A stretch of 64,000 nucleotides of DNA. It comes from RHKX01 sp035759925 (GTDB lineage Bacteria > Actinomycetota > Thermoleophilia > Solirubrobacterales > 70-9). The translations under genes were made by a program, and so were the position numbers. The stretch is taken from NCBI GenBank assembly GCA_035759925.1, contig DASTTY010000016.1:1-64000 (forward strand), read 5' to 3'. The notes below the pieces were generated by a model. It was not told where the DNA came from. It made no database searches and saw nothing but the letters and a program-made list of their open reading frames with translations. Shown piece by piece: positions 9,255-18,140 of the stretch (position 1 is its first letter; each line of letters opens with the position of its first letter).

Positions 9255-10418
9255 TCAGCCGTCGAGCGCGCGTTCGCGACGGCGGCGGCGGACCCGGGCC
9301 ACGATCCAGCCGACGAGCGCCGCGATCAGGCCGAGCGGGACCAGCACCGCGAGGGCGACGAGCAGGACACCGGCGACGGTCCTGAGCACGTCGACCGCGT
9401 CGTCGAGCCAGTCGCCGAGGCTGCGATGGGTGCTCGCGTCGGGATTGCTCGCGACAGTCACCGCCAGGTCGGAGAGCCGCGCCTTGCGGGTGACCCGCTC
9501 GTAGGCGGCCTCGGCGCGGGCGATCTCGCGGCGGGCGTCGGCGATCTTCGCCTCGAGCGCGTCCGCCTCGGACTCCGTCGTGGCGTTGCCGAGCGCCTGG
9601 AGCAGCTCGCGCCTCCGCGCCTCGGCGTCGCGAAGCCGGTCCTTGGCGTCGATCACCGGCCGGGTGATGTCGACGGCACTCTCGTTCAGCGAGTCGACGT
9701 CGGCGAGGTCGGTCATCCGGTCGAGCGCCTGATCGAGGTTGCGGGTCGGGATCGTCAGCTGCAGCGAGGCCGAGGCCCCGTCCGGGTTCTCCGAGACCTG
9801 CGAGGAGGCGACGATGCCGCCGAGCGAGCGGGTGATCGAGATCACCTCGCCGGTGACGGACCGGACCTCGTCGGGCTGGGTCGAGAGGGCGAGCTGAGCG
9901 TCGCGATCGACCTTGCGATTCTCGGTGCCGGGAGCGATCTTGTTGCTGTCGGCGGAGGCGCCGCTCGCCCGGTAGGCGTTGTTGAAAGGCGCTGCGTCGC
10001 GCTCCATCGCGCCTGGCTGCGCACCCGGCACGACCGTCGTCGCTGTCGGCGCGCCGGCCGAGCCGGAACTCGCCGCGTTCTCGCCACTCGTGCCACCGCC
10101 CCCGTTGACGACGGCGACCACGACGACGACCAGGAGCAGGGTCGCGAGCGCCCCTGCCGGCGCCATCCAGCCGCCGCGTCGCGAGGATCGCTTCCCGCCA
10201 CGACCCCCGCCGCCGCGGGGGAATCCCGCGGCGGCGCGCTCGTCGAGCCTGGCCGCCCAGCCGGGCTCGGGATCCGGCCGCTCGTCGCGAAGCAGCAGCG
10301 CCAGCTCGGCGAGGGCCGCGTCGCCGGGGTCGGTCTCGCGCCCGCCGAGGACCCGATCGATCGTCGCGAGCTCGTGCTCGACCCGGGGGTCCAGCGGCTT
10401 GTCGCTACGCGCTCTCAT
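9255..10418 (-). CDS. Membrane protein with DUF4349 domain, likely ECF sigma-factor partner
   Basis: A 387-aa protein with a cytoplasmic N-terminal region (about residues 1-80), a first transmembrane helix (about 86-105), an outside low-complexity linker, a DUF4349-type domain with a coiled coil ('ALEAKIADARREIARAEAAYERV'), and a C-terminal transmembrane helix (about 345-375) followed by a basic tail. Its start overlaps the 3' end of the sigma-factor gene by 14 bases, so the two are translationally coupled. By analogy with other sigma/membrane pairs the N-terminal region may act as an anti-sigma domain, but no zinc-binding anti-sigma motif is visible. Confidence 0.75.
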   Translation of the reverse strand: MRARSDKPLDPRVEHELATIDRVLGGRETDPGDAALAELALLLRDERPDPEPGWAARLDERAAAGFPRGGGGRGGKRSSRRGGWMAPAGALATLLLVVVVVAVVNGGGGTSGENAASSGSAGAPTATTVVPGAQPGAMERDAAPFNNAYRASGASADSNKIAPGTENRKVDRDAQLALSTQPDEVRSVTGEVISITRSLGGIVASSQVSENPDGASASLQLTIPTRNLDQALDRMTDLADVDSLNESAVDITRPVIDAKDRLRDAEARRRELLQALGNATTESEADALEAKIADARREIARAEAAYERVTRKARLSDLAVTVASNPDASTHRSLGDWLDDAVDVLRTVAGVLLVALAVLVPLGLIAALVGWIVARVRRRRRERALDG

Positions 10419-10974
10419 CGCACAGCCTCCTCAGCTCGTCGACGGCCCGGTGCAGTCTCGTGCCCGCGTTCGAGGCGCTGATCCCGAGCACCTCGGCGAT
10501 CTCGGCGTGGCCGAGACCGGCGAAGAAGCGCAGCGCGACCAGCTCGCGCTCGCGCGGGTCGAGGCGGCTCATCGCCTCGCGCAGCGCCGCCCGCCGCAGC
10601 GTCGCCTCGGCGCCGTCCTCGGCGGTCGCGACGTCGGGATCGGCCGGTTCGTCGAACAGCGACACGGTCCGCCTGCGGCGGCGGAGCTCGTCGAGCGCGG
10701 CGTTGCGGGCGATCGCGAAGATCCAAGCGCGGCTGCTGCCGCGGCGGGGATCGAAGCGCCGCCGCCGCCGGTAGGCGCGCTCGAAGGCGAGGGCGGTCAC
10801 GTCCTCGGCCGCGTGCCGGTCGCGGAGCAGCCCGGCGACGTAGGCGTAGACGTCATCGCGGCAGGAGCGGTAGAGGGCGTCGAATCCGAGCGTCCGCTCG
10901 GCATCGGCCTCCCGTGTCGGCGCTGTCGCCACTTGCTCCACACCCCTACTACGACGCAGCGGGCGATTCATCAC
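10405..10974 (-). CDS. RNA polymerase sigma factor, ECF family
   Basis: A 189-aa sigma-70 family protein. Region 2 is seen around 'FDALYRSCRDDVYAYVAGLLRDRHAAEDVTALAF' (conserved 'AEDV') and 'SSRAWIFAIARNAALDELRRRRR'. Region 4 is 'LDPRERELVALRFFAGLGHAEIAEVLGISASNAGTRLHRAVDELR', with a clear helix-turn-helix. Start options are GTG 10974, ATG 10971, or an in-frame GTG at 10941 that would still keep region 2 whole. It is co-transcribed with the DUF4349 membrane protein, the probable regulator of its activity. Confidence 0.9.
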   Translation of the reverse strand: MMNRPLRRSRGVEQVATAPTREADAERTLGFDALYRSCRDDVYAYVAGLLRDRHAAEDVTALAFERAYRRRRRFDPRRGSSRAWIFAIARNAALDELRRRRRTVSLFDEPADPDVATAEDGAEATLRRAALREAMSRLDPRERELVALRFFAGLGHAEIAEVLGISASNAGTRLHRAVDELRRLCDESA

Positions 10975-10993
10975 AACAACTGCTGTCGGCAGA

Positions 10994-11851
10994 TCAGGGG
11001 AGGCCCATGATCCGCCCGATCGCGCGATCCCAGAGTCGATCGGGAAGCACGCGGGAGAGCGTCGCCATGACGCGGGCGTCGCGACCGATCAGGTAACGGG
11101 CCCGAGGCCGCGAGACGACCAGCGCCTTCTCGATCACCGCCGCGGCATGGTCGGCAGGGATGCCGCGTTCGCCGGTCTCTCGGGCCGCCCGCCGCAGTCC
11201 CTTGATCGCCTTCCCGTAGAGCGTCTGCGCCTCAGCAGGCATCCGCTCCTCGGTCCGGTCGAACTGCTCGAGGCCGGAGCTCCAGATCTCGGTCGAGATG
11301 CTGCCGGGCTCGATCGCGATCGTCTCGATTCCCCACGGCCGCAGCTCGACCCGCAGGCAATCGCTGATCGCCTCGAGCGCGTACTTCGATGCGTTGTACG
11401 GGCCGAAGAACGGCGTTGCGACGATGCCACCGATCGAGGTGATGTTGACGATCCGGCCACGGGCGCGGCGGAGCGCCGGGATCAGGGCCTGGGTGATGGC
11501 GACGTGGCCGGTCACGTTGACCTCGAGCTGGTTGCGGAGCTCGTCGAGCGGAACGAACTCGAGCGGCCCCGTGTAGGCGACTCCGGCGTTGTTGACGAGC
11601 GCGCCGAGCCCGGCCGCCGACTCCGCTTCGACGCGCTCGGCCGCGGCTGCGATCGAGCCGGGGTCGGTGACGTCGATGATCAGCGGCGTCAGCCGCTCCG
11701 ACCCGGCTGCGGCGAGCGAATCCGCGTCCTCCTGCCTGCGCACGCCCGCGTAGACGCTCCAGCCGGAGGCGTCGAGGCGGAGCGCGGTCGCCCGGCCGAT
11801 CCCGGTCGAGCAGCCGGTGATCAGCGCGACGCGAACTTCGGTGCCGGTCAT
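10994..11851 (-). CDS. Short-chain dehydrogenase/reductase coupled to bioA
   Basis: Classical SDR, 285 aa. NAD(P)-binding 'TGCSTGIGRA' near residues 13-20, 'NNAG', and the active-site Ser/Tyr/Lys set in 'NITSIGG' and 'YNASKYALE'. The extended C-terminus resembles retinol/17-beta-hydroxysteroid dehydrogenase-like SDRs. The start overlaps the bioA stop by 4 bases, so it is the last gene of the biotin cluster. The substrate is unknown; coupling to bioA may only be positional. Confidence 0.85.
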   Translation of the reverse strand: MTGTEVRVALITGCSTGIGRATALRLDASGWSVYAGVRRQEDADSLAAAGSERLTPLIIDVTDPGSIAAAAERVEAESAAGLGALVNNAGVAYTGPLEFVPLDELRNQLEVNVTGHVAITQALIPALRRARGRIVNITSIGGIVATPFFGPYNASKYALEAISDCLRVELRPWGIETIAIEPGSISTEIWSSGLEQFDRTEERMPAEAQTLYGKAIKGLRRAARETGERGIPADHAAAVIEKALVVSRPRARYLIGRDARVMATLSRVLPDRLWDRAIGRIMGLP

Positions 11852-13206
11852 GCGGCGGCGCGGCGGTCGCCTGCCGCACCCCGCTCACGGCGGACCGCGA
11901 GCCGATCCGGCGCGCCGGCGGGGTAGGCGCCGGCGACCGCCTCGCGGATCGCTGCGGCGGTGATCGCGACGAGCCGGCCGAGGTCGCGCTTGGTGATCGC
12001 GAGCGGCGGGACGAGGACGATCGTGTCGCCGAGCGGCCGGACGATCGCACCACGTCGGCGCGCCTCGACCGTCACCCGGTGGCCGACCCTGAGGGCCGGG
12101 TCGTGGTCGCCGAGGTCGATGCCGACCATGAAACCGCGGCCGCGCACCTCGACGACCTCGTCCATCGCCGCGACACCGGCGAGGAGCTCGTGGAGCCGGG
12201 CGATCTTCGGCTGCAGGCGCTCGAGCGTGTGCTCGCGCTCGAACACGTCGAGGCTCGCGATCGCCGCCGCGCAGGCGAGCGGGTTGCCGGTGAACGTGTG
12301 GCCGTGGAAGAAGGTCCGGAGCTCCTCGTGCTCGCCGAGGAACCCCTCGTAGACGCGGTCGGTGGTCAGCGTCGCCGCCAGCGGCATGTAGCCGTTGGTC
12401 AGACCCTTGCCGAGGCAGAGGAAGTCAGGTGCGACCTGCTCTTGCTCGCAGGCGAACATCGTCCCGGTCCGCCCGAACCCGGTCGCGACCTCGTCGCAGA
12501 TCAGCAGCACGTCGTGCTCGTTGCAGAGCTCGCGAACGCGGTGCAGGTAGCCGGGTGGCTGGACGAGGATCCCGCCGGCGCCCTGGACGAGCGGCTCGAT
12601 GATCACGGCGGCGATCTCCTCGCCGTGGCGGTCGAGCAGCCGGCCGAGCGCGGCCGCGTCGCCGGCCGGCACCGTCCGCTTGTTGAACAGGAGCGGCTCG
12701 TAGGCGCCGTGGAAGAGGTCGATGCCGCCGACCGATACGGCTCCGATCGTGTCGCCGTGGTAGCCGTCGGCGAGACCGACGAAGCAGGTCCTCCGCGCGT
12801 GCTGGCCGCCCCGCTGCCGCCAGTACTGGAACGCCATCTTCAGCGCGATCTCGGTCGCCGTCGAGCCGGCGTCGGAGTAGAAGGCCCGGGTGAGTCCGGC
12901 CGGCGCGATCGCGGACAGCCGCGCGGCGAGCTCGGCCGCCGGGGCGTGCGTCAGCCCGAGCATCGTCGAGTGGGCGACGCGGTCGAGCTGATCGCGGATC
13001 GCGCCGTCGATCGTCGGATGGCGATGGCCGTGGACGTTGCACCACAGCGACGAGGTCCCGTCGATATAGCGGGTCCCGTCGGTCGCGATCAGATCGGTGC
13101 CCTCGCCGCGCTCGATGACGAGCGGCTGCTCCGCCTCCCAGCCGCGCTGCTGGGTGAACGGATGCCACAGATGCCGGTGGTCGAGCTCCGTGATCCGTCC
13201 GTCCAT
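11848..13206 (-). CDS. bioA: Adenosylmethionine-8-amino-7-oxononanoate aminotransferase
   Basis: PLP enzyme that turns 8-amino-7-oxononanoate (KAPA) into 7,8-diaminononanoate using S-adenosylmethionine as amino donor. The N-terminal 'HLWHPFTQ' and 'DGTSSLWCNVHGHRHP' are diagnostic of BioA. PLP-binding Asp is in 'ICDEVATGFGRTG' and the Schiff-base Lys in 'CLGKGLTNGYMPLA' (Lys267). I place the start at ATG 13206 (452 aa) because TAGCTT, a -10-like box, ends 8 bases upstream; a TTG at 13215 is the only close alternative. It is 91 bases downstream of bioD and couples to the SDR by a 4-base overlap. Confidence 0.96.
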   Translation of the reverse strand: MDGRITELDHRHLWHPFTQQRGWEAEQPLVIERGEGTDLIATDGTRYIDGTSSLWCNVHGHRHPTIDGAIRDQLDRVAHSTMLGLTHAPAAELAARLSAIAPAGLTRAFYSDAGSTATEIALKMAFQYWRQRGGQHARRTCFVGLADGYHGDTIGAVSVGGIDLFHGAYEPLLFNKRTVPAGDAAALGRLLDRHGEEIAAVIIEPLVQGAGGILVQPPGYLHRVRELCNEHDVLLICDEVATGFGRTGTMFACEQEQVAPDFLCLGKGLTNGYMPLAATLTTDRVYEGFLGEHEELRTFFHGHTFTGNPLACAAAIASLDVFEREHTLERLQPKIARLHELLAGVAAMDEVVEVRGRGFMVGIDLGDHDPALRVGHRVTVEARRRGAIVRPLGDTIVLVPPLAITKRDLGRLVAITAAAIREAVAGAYPAGAPDRLAVRRERGAAGDRRAAA

Positions 13207-13214
13207 CCCGCGCA

Positions 13215-13220
13215 AAGCTA
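13215..13220 (-). promoter_or_regulatory. -10 box (TAGCTT) for bioA
   Basis: On the minus strand TAGCTT is followed by 8 bases and then the bioA ATG at 13206. This suggests that bioA and the SDR can be transcribed separately from bioBFD as a leaderless message. Confidence 0.45.
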
Positions 13221-13297
13221 CGTCGGCACCCGGTCGGAAGGCAGGGGTCCGGAAGGGCGCAAATTGGTGGCTGGACGATCGGCTCCGGAGGCGCGGG

Positions 13298-13954
13298 TCA
13301 GAGCAGGCCGAGGCGGGGCCAGCCCTCCGGCTCGGCGAGATCGATCCGCTCGAGGGTCAGGACCTCGACCCCGGTCAGCTCCGCGATCGTCTCGCGGTTC
13401 GACTGCTCGAGGCGGCCGGCCCCGCCCGGCCAGGGAGTGAGCACGACCGCACGGACCTCGAGCTCGGCCGTCCAGGCCGCTTCGATCGTCAGCAGCGTGT
13501 GGTTGATCGTCCCGAGCCCCGGCGCCGCGGCGATGACGAGCGGATGGCCGAGCGCGACGGCGAGGTTGCGGACGAGGTAGTCGGGGCGGAGCGGGACCAT
13601 CAATCCGCCGACGCCCTCGCAGACGATCACGTCGGCGCCGTCTGCGGCTGCCTCCGCCGCCCGCTCGACGCGGTCGGTGTCGATCTCCTCGCCGGCCAGC
13701 TCGGCCGCGAGGTGCGGAGAGAGCGGCGGCCCGTAGCGGTAGGGGGCGATCTCGTCCTCCGTCTGGCCGCTTTCCGACGCGCGGGCGAGCAGGGCGTGGT
13801 CGGGCTCGCCGCCGTCGTCGAGGCCGGAGACCGCCGGCTTGAAGACGGCGCAGTCGAGCCCCGCCGCCGCCGCCTCGGCGGCGATGACCGCGGCGACTAC
13901 GGTCTTGCCGACCTCGGTCCCGGTGCCGGTGACGAACAGGCCGGCGGGCTCCAC
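13298..13954 (-). CDS. bioD: Dethiobiotin synthetase
   Basis: ATP-dependent closure of the ureido ring of dethiobiotin from diaminononanoate and CO2. The P-loop 'GTGTEVGKT' (about residues 10-18), the 'FKPAVSG' segment with the conserved Lys, and 'CEGVGGLMVPL' are all present. Length (218 aa) is normal. GTG start at 13954, 9 bases after the bioF stop. Confidence 0.95.
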   Translation of the reverse strand: MEPAGLFVTGTGTEVGKTVVAAVIAAEAAAAGLDCAVFKPAVSGLDDGGEPDHALLARASESGQTEDEIAPYRYGPPLSPHLAAELAGEEIDTDRVERAAEAAADGADVIVCEGVGGLMVPLRPDYLVRNLAVALGHPLVIAAAPGLGTINHTLLTIEAAWTAELEVRAVVLTPWPGGAGRLEQSNRETIAELTGVEVLTLERIDLAEPEGWPRLGLL

Positions 13955-13963
13955 GGAGGTGCC

Positions 13964-15289
13964 TCAGCCGGCCCGGGCTGTCGGCGCCCCGGCCCCGGCC
14001 TCGGCGGCGTCGTCCGCGGCGACCGCCTCGACGCGCCAGCCGTGCCGCTCGGCGCTGACCTCCCCGGGTTCCGGGTCCGGCAGATCGATCGACCAGTCGC
14101 CCGCCGCGGAGACGGCCCGGAAGGCAGCGGCGATCGTCGCGGCGGCGGCGGCGAGCTCGTCGGGCTCGTGGTCGGCGAGGACGCTGAGCCGCAGCCGCGA
14201 GGTCCCGTCGGGAACGGTCGGCGGCCGGATCGCCTGCGCGTAGACGCCGGCGTCGAGGGCGCGCCGGCAGATCGCGACGGCGCGGTCGGGGTCGCCGACC
14301 GCGACGGGCATGATCTGCGCTCCGGCGCCGCCGGGGTCGAGTCCGTTGGCGGCGAGGGCGGCGCGGAGGGTAGAGGCGTTGCTCCGGAGCCGCCCGATCC
14401 GGGCCGGATCGGATTCGACGATCGCGAGCGCGGCCGTGGCCGCCGCGACCACCCCCGGCGGCAGCGCCGTCGAGAAGATCAGCGGCCTGGCCGTGTTGAC
14501 GAGCAGGTCGCGGACCTCGCGGCTCACGCAGGCGTAGGCGCCGTAGCTGCCGAGCGCCTTGCCGAGGGTCCCGATCAGGACGTCGACCTCGCCGGCGAGC
14601 CCGGCCTCGGCGACGGAGCCGCGGCCGCCCGGGCCGAGGGCTCCGACGGCGTGGGCGTCATCGACCATCAGCATCGCGCCGTGGCGGCTGGCGAGCTCGC
14701 GCAGCCAGCCGAGCTGGGCGACGTCGCCGTCCATCGAGAACAGGCCGTCGGTGACGATCAGGCCGCAGTGGCCGGGGAGCCGGCCGAGGCCCCAGGCGAG
14801 GTGCTCGAGGTCGCGGTGGCGATAGACGAACGTCTCGGCGCCGGCGAGCCGGCAGCCGTCGATGATGCTCGCGTGGTTGAGCTCGTCCGAGAAGACGACA
14901 TCGCCACGGCGGGCGAGGGCGGCGATGATGCCGGTGTTGGCCAGGTAGCCGGAGCCGAACAGGAGCGCGGTCTCGGTTCCATGGAAGCCGGCGAGGCGCT
15001 GCTCGAGCTCGTCGTGCGGCGTCATGTTCCCGGAGATCAGCCGCGACGCGCCGGCCCCGGCGCCCCACCGCTCGGTCGCGGCGGCCGCTGCTGCGACCAC
15101 GTCCGGGTGCGACGCGAGGTTGAGGTAGTCGTTCGAGCAGAGCAGGAGGACGTCATCGCCGTCGAGGCACACCCGCGGCCCCTGCGCCGACTCGACGGTC
15201 CGCATCCGCCGGAACAGCCCGTCCTCCTTGATGGCCATGAGCCGGTCGGAAATCGTGGGGCGCGGGACGGCGTCGGGCGCTGCCGTCAT
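13964..15289 (-). CDS. bioF: 8-amino-7-oxononanoate synthase
   Basis: PLP enzyme condensing pimeloyl thioester with alanine to give KAPA. Seen are 'SNDYLNLA', 'GAGASRLISGN', 'DELNHASIIDG', 'DDAHAVGALG' and the PLP Lys in 'GTLGKALGSYGAY' (Lys244). The start at ATG 15289 gives 441 aa; longer in-frame extension upstream would run through a hairpin and into bioB. The C-terminus carries about 45 extra residues beyond the usual end, acidic and Ala-rich, with no recognisable domain. It lies 83 bases after bioB. Confidence 0.95.
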   Translation of the reverse strand: MTAAPDAVPRPTISDRLMAIKEDGLFRRMRTVESAQGPRVCLDGDDVLLLCSNDYLNLASHPDVVAAAAAATERWGAGAGASRLISGNMTPHDELEQRLAGFHGTETALLFGSGYLANTGIIAALARRGDVVFSDELNHASIIDGCRLAGAETFVYRHRDLEHLAWGLGRLPGHCGLIVTDGLFSMDGDVAQLGWLRELASRHGAMLMVDDAHAVGALGPGGRGSVAEAGLAGEVDVLIGTLGKALGSYGAYACVSREVRDLLVNTARPLIFSTALPPGVVAAATAALAIVESDPARIGRLRSNASTLRAALAANGLDPGGAGAQIMPVAVGDPDRAVAICRRALDAGVYAQAIRPPTVPDGTSRLRLSVLADHEPDELAAAAATIAAAFRAVSAAGDWSIDLPDPEPGEVSAERHGWRVEAVAADDAAEAGAGAPTARAG

Positions 15290-15294
15290 CGGAG

Positions 15295-15313
15295 CCCGCC
15301 GCTTCGCGGCGGG
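15295..15313 (-). other. Hairpin between bioB and bioF
   Basis: CCCGCCGC and GCGGCGGG form a perfect 8-bp stem with a 3-base loop, 5 bases before the bioF ATG. It could attenuate transcription or limit bioF translation, or partly end bioB transcripts. No T-run follows. Confidence 0.4.
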
Positions 15314-15372
15314 TCGGGTGGAGGCTCCGCTGCCGGCAGCGCCCGACGCCTGATCGCGGTCCGTCGTCCGGC

Positions 15373-16512
15373 TCACGCCGCTTCCCCTCGGTCGGGAGCG
15401 GGGTAGGCCGGTGGCTTGTGCTTCTTGGCGATCACGCGGAGCTGGGTCGACGGGTCCCAGAGGTCGGCCTCGTCCCGGGTGTCGATCAGGTCGTCTACCG
15501 GGGTGCGGGGGCTCTCGCCGTCGAGCCAGCCGCTGCGGTTGTCGGGCCGCGGGTTCGAGCCGTTGTCGGGCTGGCGGGCGACATTGAGGCCGAGGTCGGT
15601 GAACATCTCCCGGTCCTCGGCCGGCTCGGCGCCGAGCGTGGTCAGGAAGTTGCCCATCATCACTCCGTTGAGGCCGGCCTTGACTGCGAGCGGCTGCAGC
15701 TCGTGCAGGTTCTCGACCCGGCCGCCGCAGAGCCGGAAGAGGGCGTCGGGGAGGATCAGGCGGAAGATCGCGATCCACTTGACGACCTCCCAGGGATCCA
15801 TCAACGGCCGGTCGCCGAACTTCGTCCCGGTCCGCGGGTTGAGCAGGTTGATCGGGACCGAGGTCGGGTCGATCGTGGCGAGCTCGAACGCCATCTCGAC
15901 CCGCTGCCGGGGCGACTCGCCGAGGTTGAGGATGCCGCCGACGCAGGTCTCCATGCCGGCCTCACGGACGGCGTCGATCGTCCGGATCCGGCCCTCGTAG
16001 CGGACCGTCGTCGTCACCTCGTCGTAGTAGGAGCGCGCGGTCTCGACGTTGTGGTGGACGCGCTGGATCCCTGCCTCTGCCAGCAGCTTCGCCCGGTCGG
16101 CGGAGATGTGGCCGACCGACGCGCAGCGCTTCAGGTTCGTCTTCTCGGCGACCAGGCGGGCGCCCTCGAGGATCTTCCCGAAGTCGCGCTTCGACAGCCC
16201 CTGGCCCTGCGTGACCATGCAGAAGCGGTGCGCACCGGCCGCCTCGGCGGCGCGCGCGTGCTCGAGGATCTGCTCCGGCTCCATCATCGCGTGCATCGGC
16301 GTGTCCGCCTCGGCGTAGCGGGACTGGGCGCAGAACCCGCAGTCCTCCGCGCATCCCCCCGACTTCGCGTTGACCAGCGAGCACATGTCGGTCGAGTCGC
16401 CGAAGTTCCCGGTCCGGACCTCCCAGGCGCGCTCGACGAGCGCGGAGATCTCGTCGTGATCGGTCAGCTCCCCGAGCGCCAACGCCTCTTCGAAACTGAT
16501 CAACGGTGCCAA
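15373..16512 (-). CDS. bioB: Biotin synthase (radical SAM)
   Basis: Radical-SAM enzyme inserting sulfur into dethiobiotin. The [4Fe-4S] cluster Cys motif 'CAEDCGFCAQS' (Cys54, Cys58, Cys61) is intact. Other BioB hallmarks are 'CMVTQGQGLSKRDF', 'YYHNVET'-equivalent 'HHNVETARSYYDEV', 'GGILNLGES' and 'NLLNPRTGT'. The start is TTG 16512, supported by a strong AGGAGGG five bases upstream. The C-terminus has about 40 residues beyond the core. First gene of the bioB-F-D cluster, with a possible -10 box at 16570-16575. Confidence 0.96.
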   Translation of the reverse strand: MAPLISFEEALALGELTDHDEISALVERAWEVRTGNFGDSTDMCSLVNAKSGGCAEDCGFCAQSRYAEADTPMHAMMEPEQILEHARAAEAAGAHRFCMVTQGQGLSKRDFGKILEGARLVAEKTNLKRCASVGHISADRAKLLAEAGIQRVHHNVETARSYYDEVTTTVRYEGRIRTIDAVREAGMETCVGGILNLGESPRQRVEMAFELATIDPTSVPINLLNPRTGTKFGDRPLMDPWEVVKWIAIFRLILPDALFRLCGGRVENLHELQPLAVKAGLNGVMMGNFLTTLGAEPAEDREMFTDLGLNVARQPDNGSNPRPDNRSGWLDGESPRTPVDDLIDTRDEADLWDPSTQLRVIAKKHKPPAYPAPDRGEAA

Positions 16513-16569
16513 GGACCCTCCTGCTTGCCTGGCGGGGCCCCGCGACCCCGCTGCTGACGGTGGGGGCCG

Positions 16570-16575
16570 ATGCTA
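16570..16575 (-). promoter_or_regulatory. Possible -10 box (TAGCAT) for bioB
   Basis: TAGCAT on the minus strand lies 57 bases before the TTG of bioB, which would give a leader of about 50 bases carrying the AGGAGGG ribosome binding site. No clear BirA- or BioQ-like palindrome was seen in the 125-base gap. Confidence 0.3.
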
Positions 16576-16637
16576 GGTACGGCGGCGGACGGCTCCCGCC
16601 GGCCGCAGCGGCGGACGCGAACGGCCGCGTTCCGGCC

Positions 16638-18140
16638 TCAGCCGGCGGCGTCGCGCCAGCGCTTCCCGAGCGCCCGCCGGGCACGGTCGGGATCGCGGAA
16701 GACGCGCTCGGCGGTCGCCGGGCGGACCTCGTAGCCGAGCTGCTCGGCCAGCCCCCCGAGCGCCTCCAGGCCGGGCCCCTCGGCGGCCCGCTCGGCGCTC
16801 TCCTCGGCCTCGGTCCGGGCGAGGCCCTGCGCGGAGCAGGTCAGCGCCGCCGGTGGCGCCGGGCGCGGCAGGTCCGGCACCTCGCGATCGGGATGCTCGA
16901 AGTCGAAGGCGCGGCCGATCTGCGACGCGTAGCGGTGCCGCGTGTTGAGGTGGCCGAGCCCGAACCGGTAGGAGATCAGCTTCAGGATCGACTCGTGGGT
17001 CACAGTCATGTGGCTGACGCCGCCGCGCCGGGTGAACGGCGAGATCACCGCGTTCGGGATCCGGAAGCCGGTGATCCCGAAGTCCTCGTCGAGATCGCTG
17101 GAGGCGCGGTCGTCGGGGACGCGGACGGGGGAGACGTGGTCGAAGAAGCCGCCCCATTCGTCGTAGTTGATGAACATCGCCCCGCGCCGGTACTGCGGCG
17201 ACTCCATGAACGCGTGCGCCACCTCGGCCATGTAGGACTGGCCGATCCGGATGTCCCCGTGCGGGTGCTCGTCGCCGCTGAGGCCATCGCCGCCGCCACC
17301 GTCGAGGAAGGGTGGGTCCACGTAGGCGATCTGCGGCAGCTCGCCGGCCGCCGCATCGTCGTAGAACTGCTCGATCGGGCGGGTCCAGCCGATCCCGCGG
17401 CTGCCGTACAGCGCCGGGACCGGCAGGTCGACGACGTAATAGGCGGCGCTGACGCCGCGCGCGGCGGCCCGGTCGAAGATCGTCTCCCACTGATTCCCGC
17501 CGGCGACCAGCATGTTCTTCTTCTGGCCGCCCGACTGCGCCGAGAGCATGTAGTGGCGGTTCGGGTAGGTCGAGGCGAGGATCGACGAGAAGTAGCGGTC
17601 GAAGGTCATGTACTTGCGGGCGGCCGGGGCGATGAAGCCGAGGTCCTTGTTCCGGTAGTAGCCGAGCGCGTAGGTGTCGCTCGCCTCGTAGAAGCCGTCG
17701 AGGCGGCCGTTGCCGTACTGCAGGCGGCCGCCGTCCCAGCTGTGGTCGGGGTCCTCGAAGCCGCAGCCCTGGAAGTCGGGCGGCAGGTAGTGGGTCTTGT
17801 GCGAGCCGCCGCTCGCGTCGGGATAGCTGAGCCCGCGGTTGCGGCCGTCGGCGCCCGGGAACGAGCCGAAGTAGTGGTCGAAGGAGCGGTTCTCCATCAT
17901 CAGCACGACGACCGTGTCGAGCGGCATGTTGCGCGCGCTCGGGAACCGGCGGCTGCGGACCTGCCGCTTCGCCGCCAGCGACATCAACGTGTCCGGCGGC
18001 AGGATGCTCGCCAGGCCGGCGACGCCGGCGACCGCCGCGGTCCGGGCAAGGAAGTCGCGGCGGCGCCAGAACTCCTCCGGTGCCTCAGCCTCGTCGCGCT
18101 CCTCGGCCTCGTTGCGCGGTCCCGGCTCGTCGCGGCTCAT
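16638..18140 (-). CDS. Tat-exported phosphoesterase (phospholipase C / acid phosphatase family)
   Basis: Member of the PF04185 phosphoesterase family, which includes bacterial phospholipase C. The twin-arginine signal 'RRRDFLARTAAVAGVAGLASIL' begins at about residue 26 (shown as RRRDF plus hydrophobic stretch), so it is exported folded. The family signature 'MMENRSFDHYFGSF' spans about residues 81-94; further conserved parts are 'STYPNRHYMLSAQ' and 'YDEWGGFFDHVSPV'. The ATG at 18140 gives 500 aa and overlaps the stop of the RTX-like gene by 4 bases. It may act on phospholipids or phosphate esters outside the cell; substrate cannot be fixed by eye. Confidence 0.9.
   Translation of the reverse strand: MSRDEPGPRNEAEERDEAEAPEEFWRRRDFLARTAAVAGVAGLASILPPDTLMSLAAKRQVRSRRFPSARNMPLDTVVVLMMENRSFDHYFGSFPGADGRNRGLSYPDASGGSHKTHYLPPDFQGCGFEDPDHSWDGGRLQYGNGRLDGFYEASDTYALGYYRNKDLGFIAPAARKYMTFDRYFSSILASTYPNRHYMLSAQSGGQKKNMLVAGGNQWETIFDRAAARGVSAAYYVVDLPVPALYGSRGIGWTRPIEQFYDDAAAGELPQIAYVDPPFLDGGGGDGLSGDEHPHGDIRIGQSYMAEVAHAFMESPQYRRGAMFINYDEWGGFFDHVSPVRVPDDRASSDLDEDFGITGFRIPNAVISPFTRRGGVSHMTVTHESILKLISYRFGLGHLNTRHRYASQIGRAFDFEHPDREVPDLPRPAPPAALTCSAQGLARTEAEESAERAAEGPGLEALGGLAEQLGYEVRPATAERVFRDPDRARRALGKRWRDAAG

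Noticed and set aside
10201..10240. GC-rich CCGCCGCCGCGGGG palindromic stretch within the DUF4349 gene
   Set aside because: It encodes a Gly/Arg linker in frame; no evidence for a regulatory site.
13097..15406. A 769-codon plus-strand frame across bioD and bioF
   Set aside because: Mirror frame of the bio genes; low-complexity composition and no family similarity.
16513..16637. Biotin-type operator (BirA or BioQ) before bioB
   Set aside because: Only a GGGGCCCC-type palindrome and a weak TAGCAT box are present; nothing like the known biotin operators.
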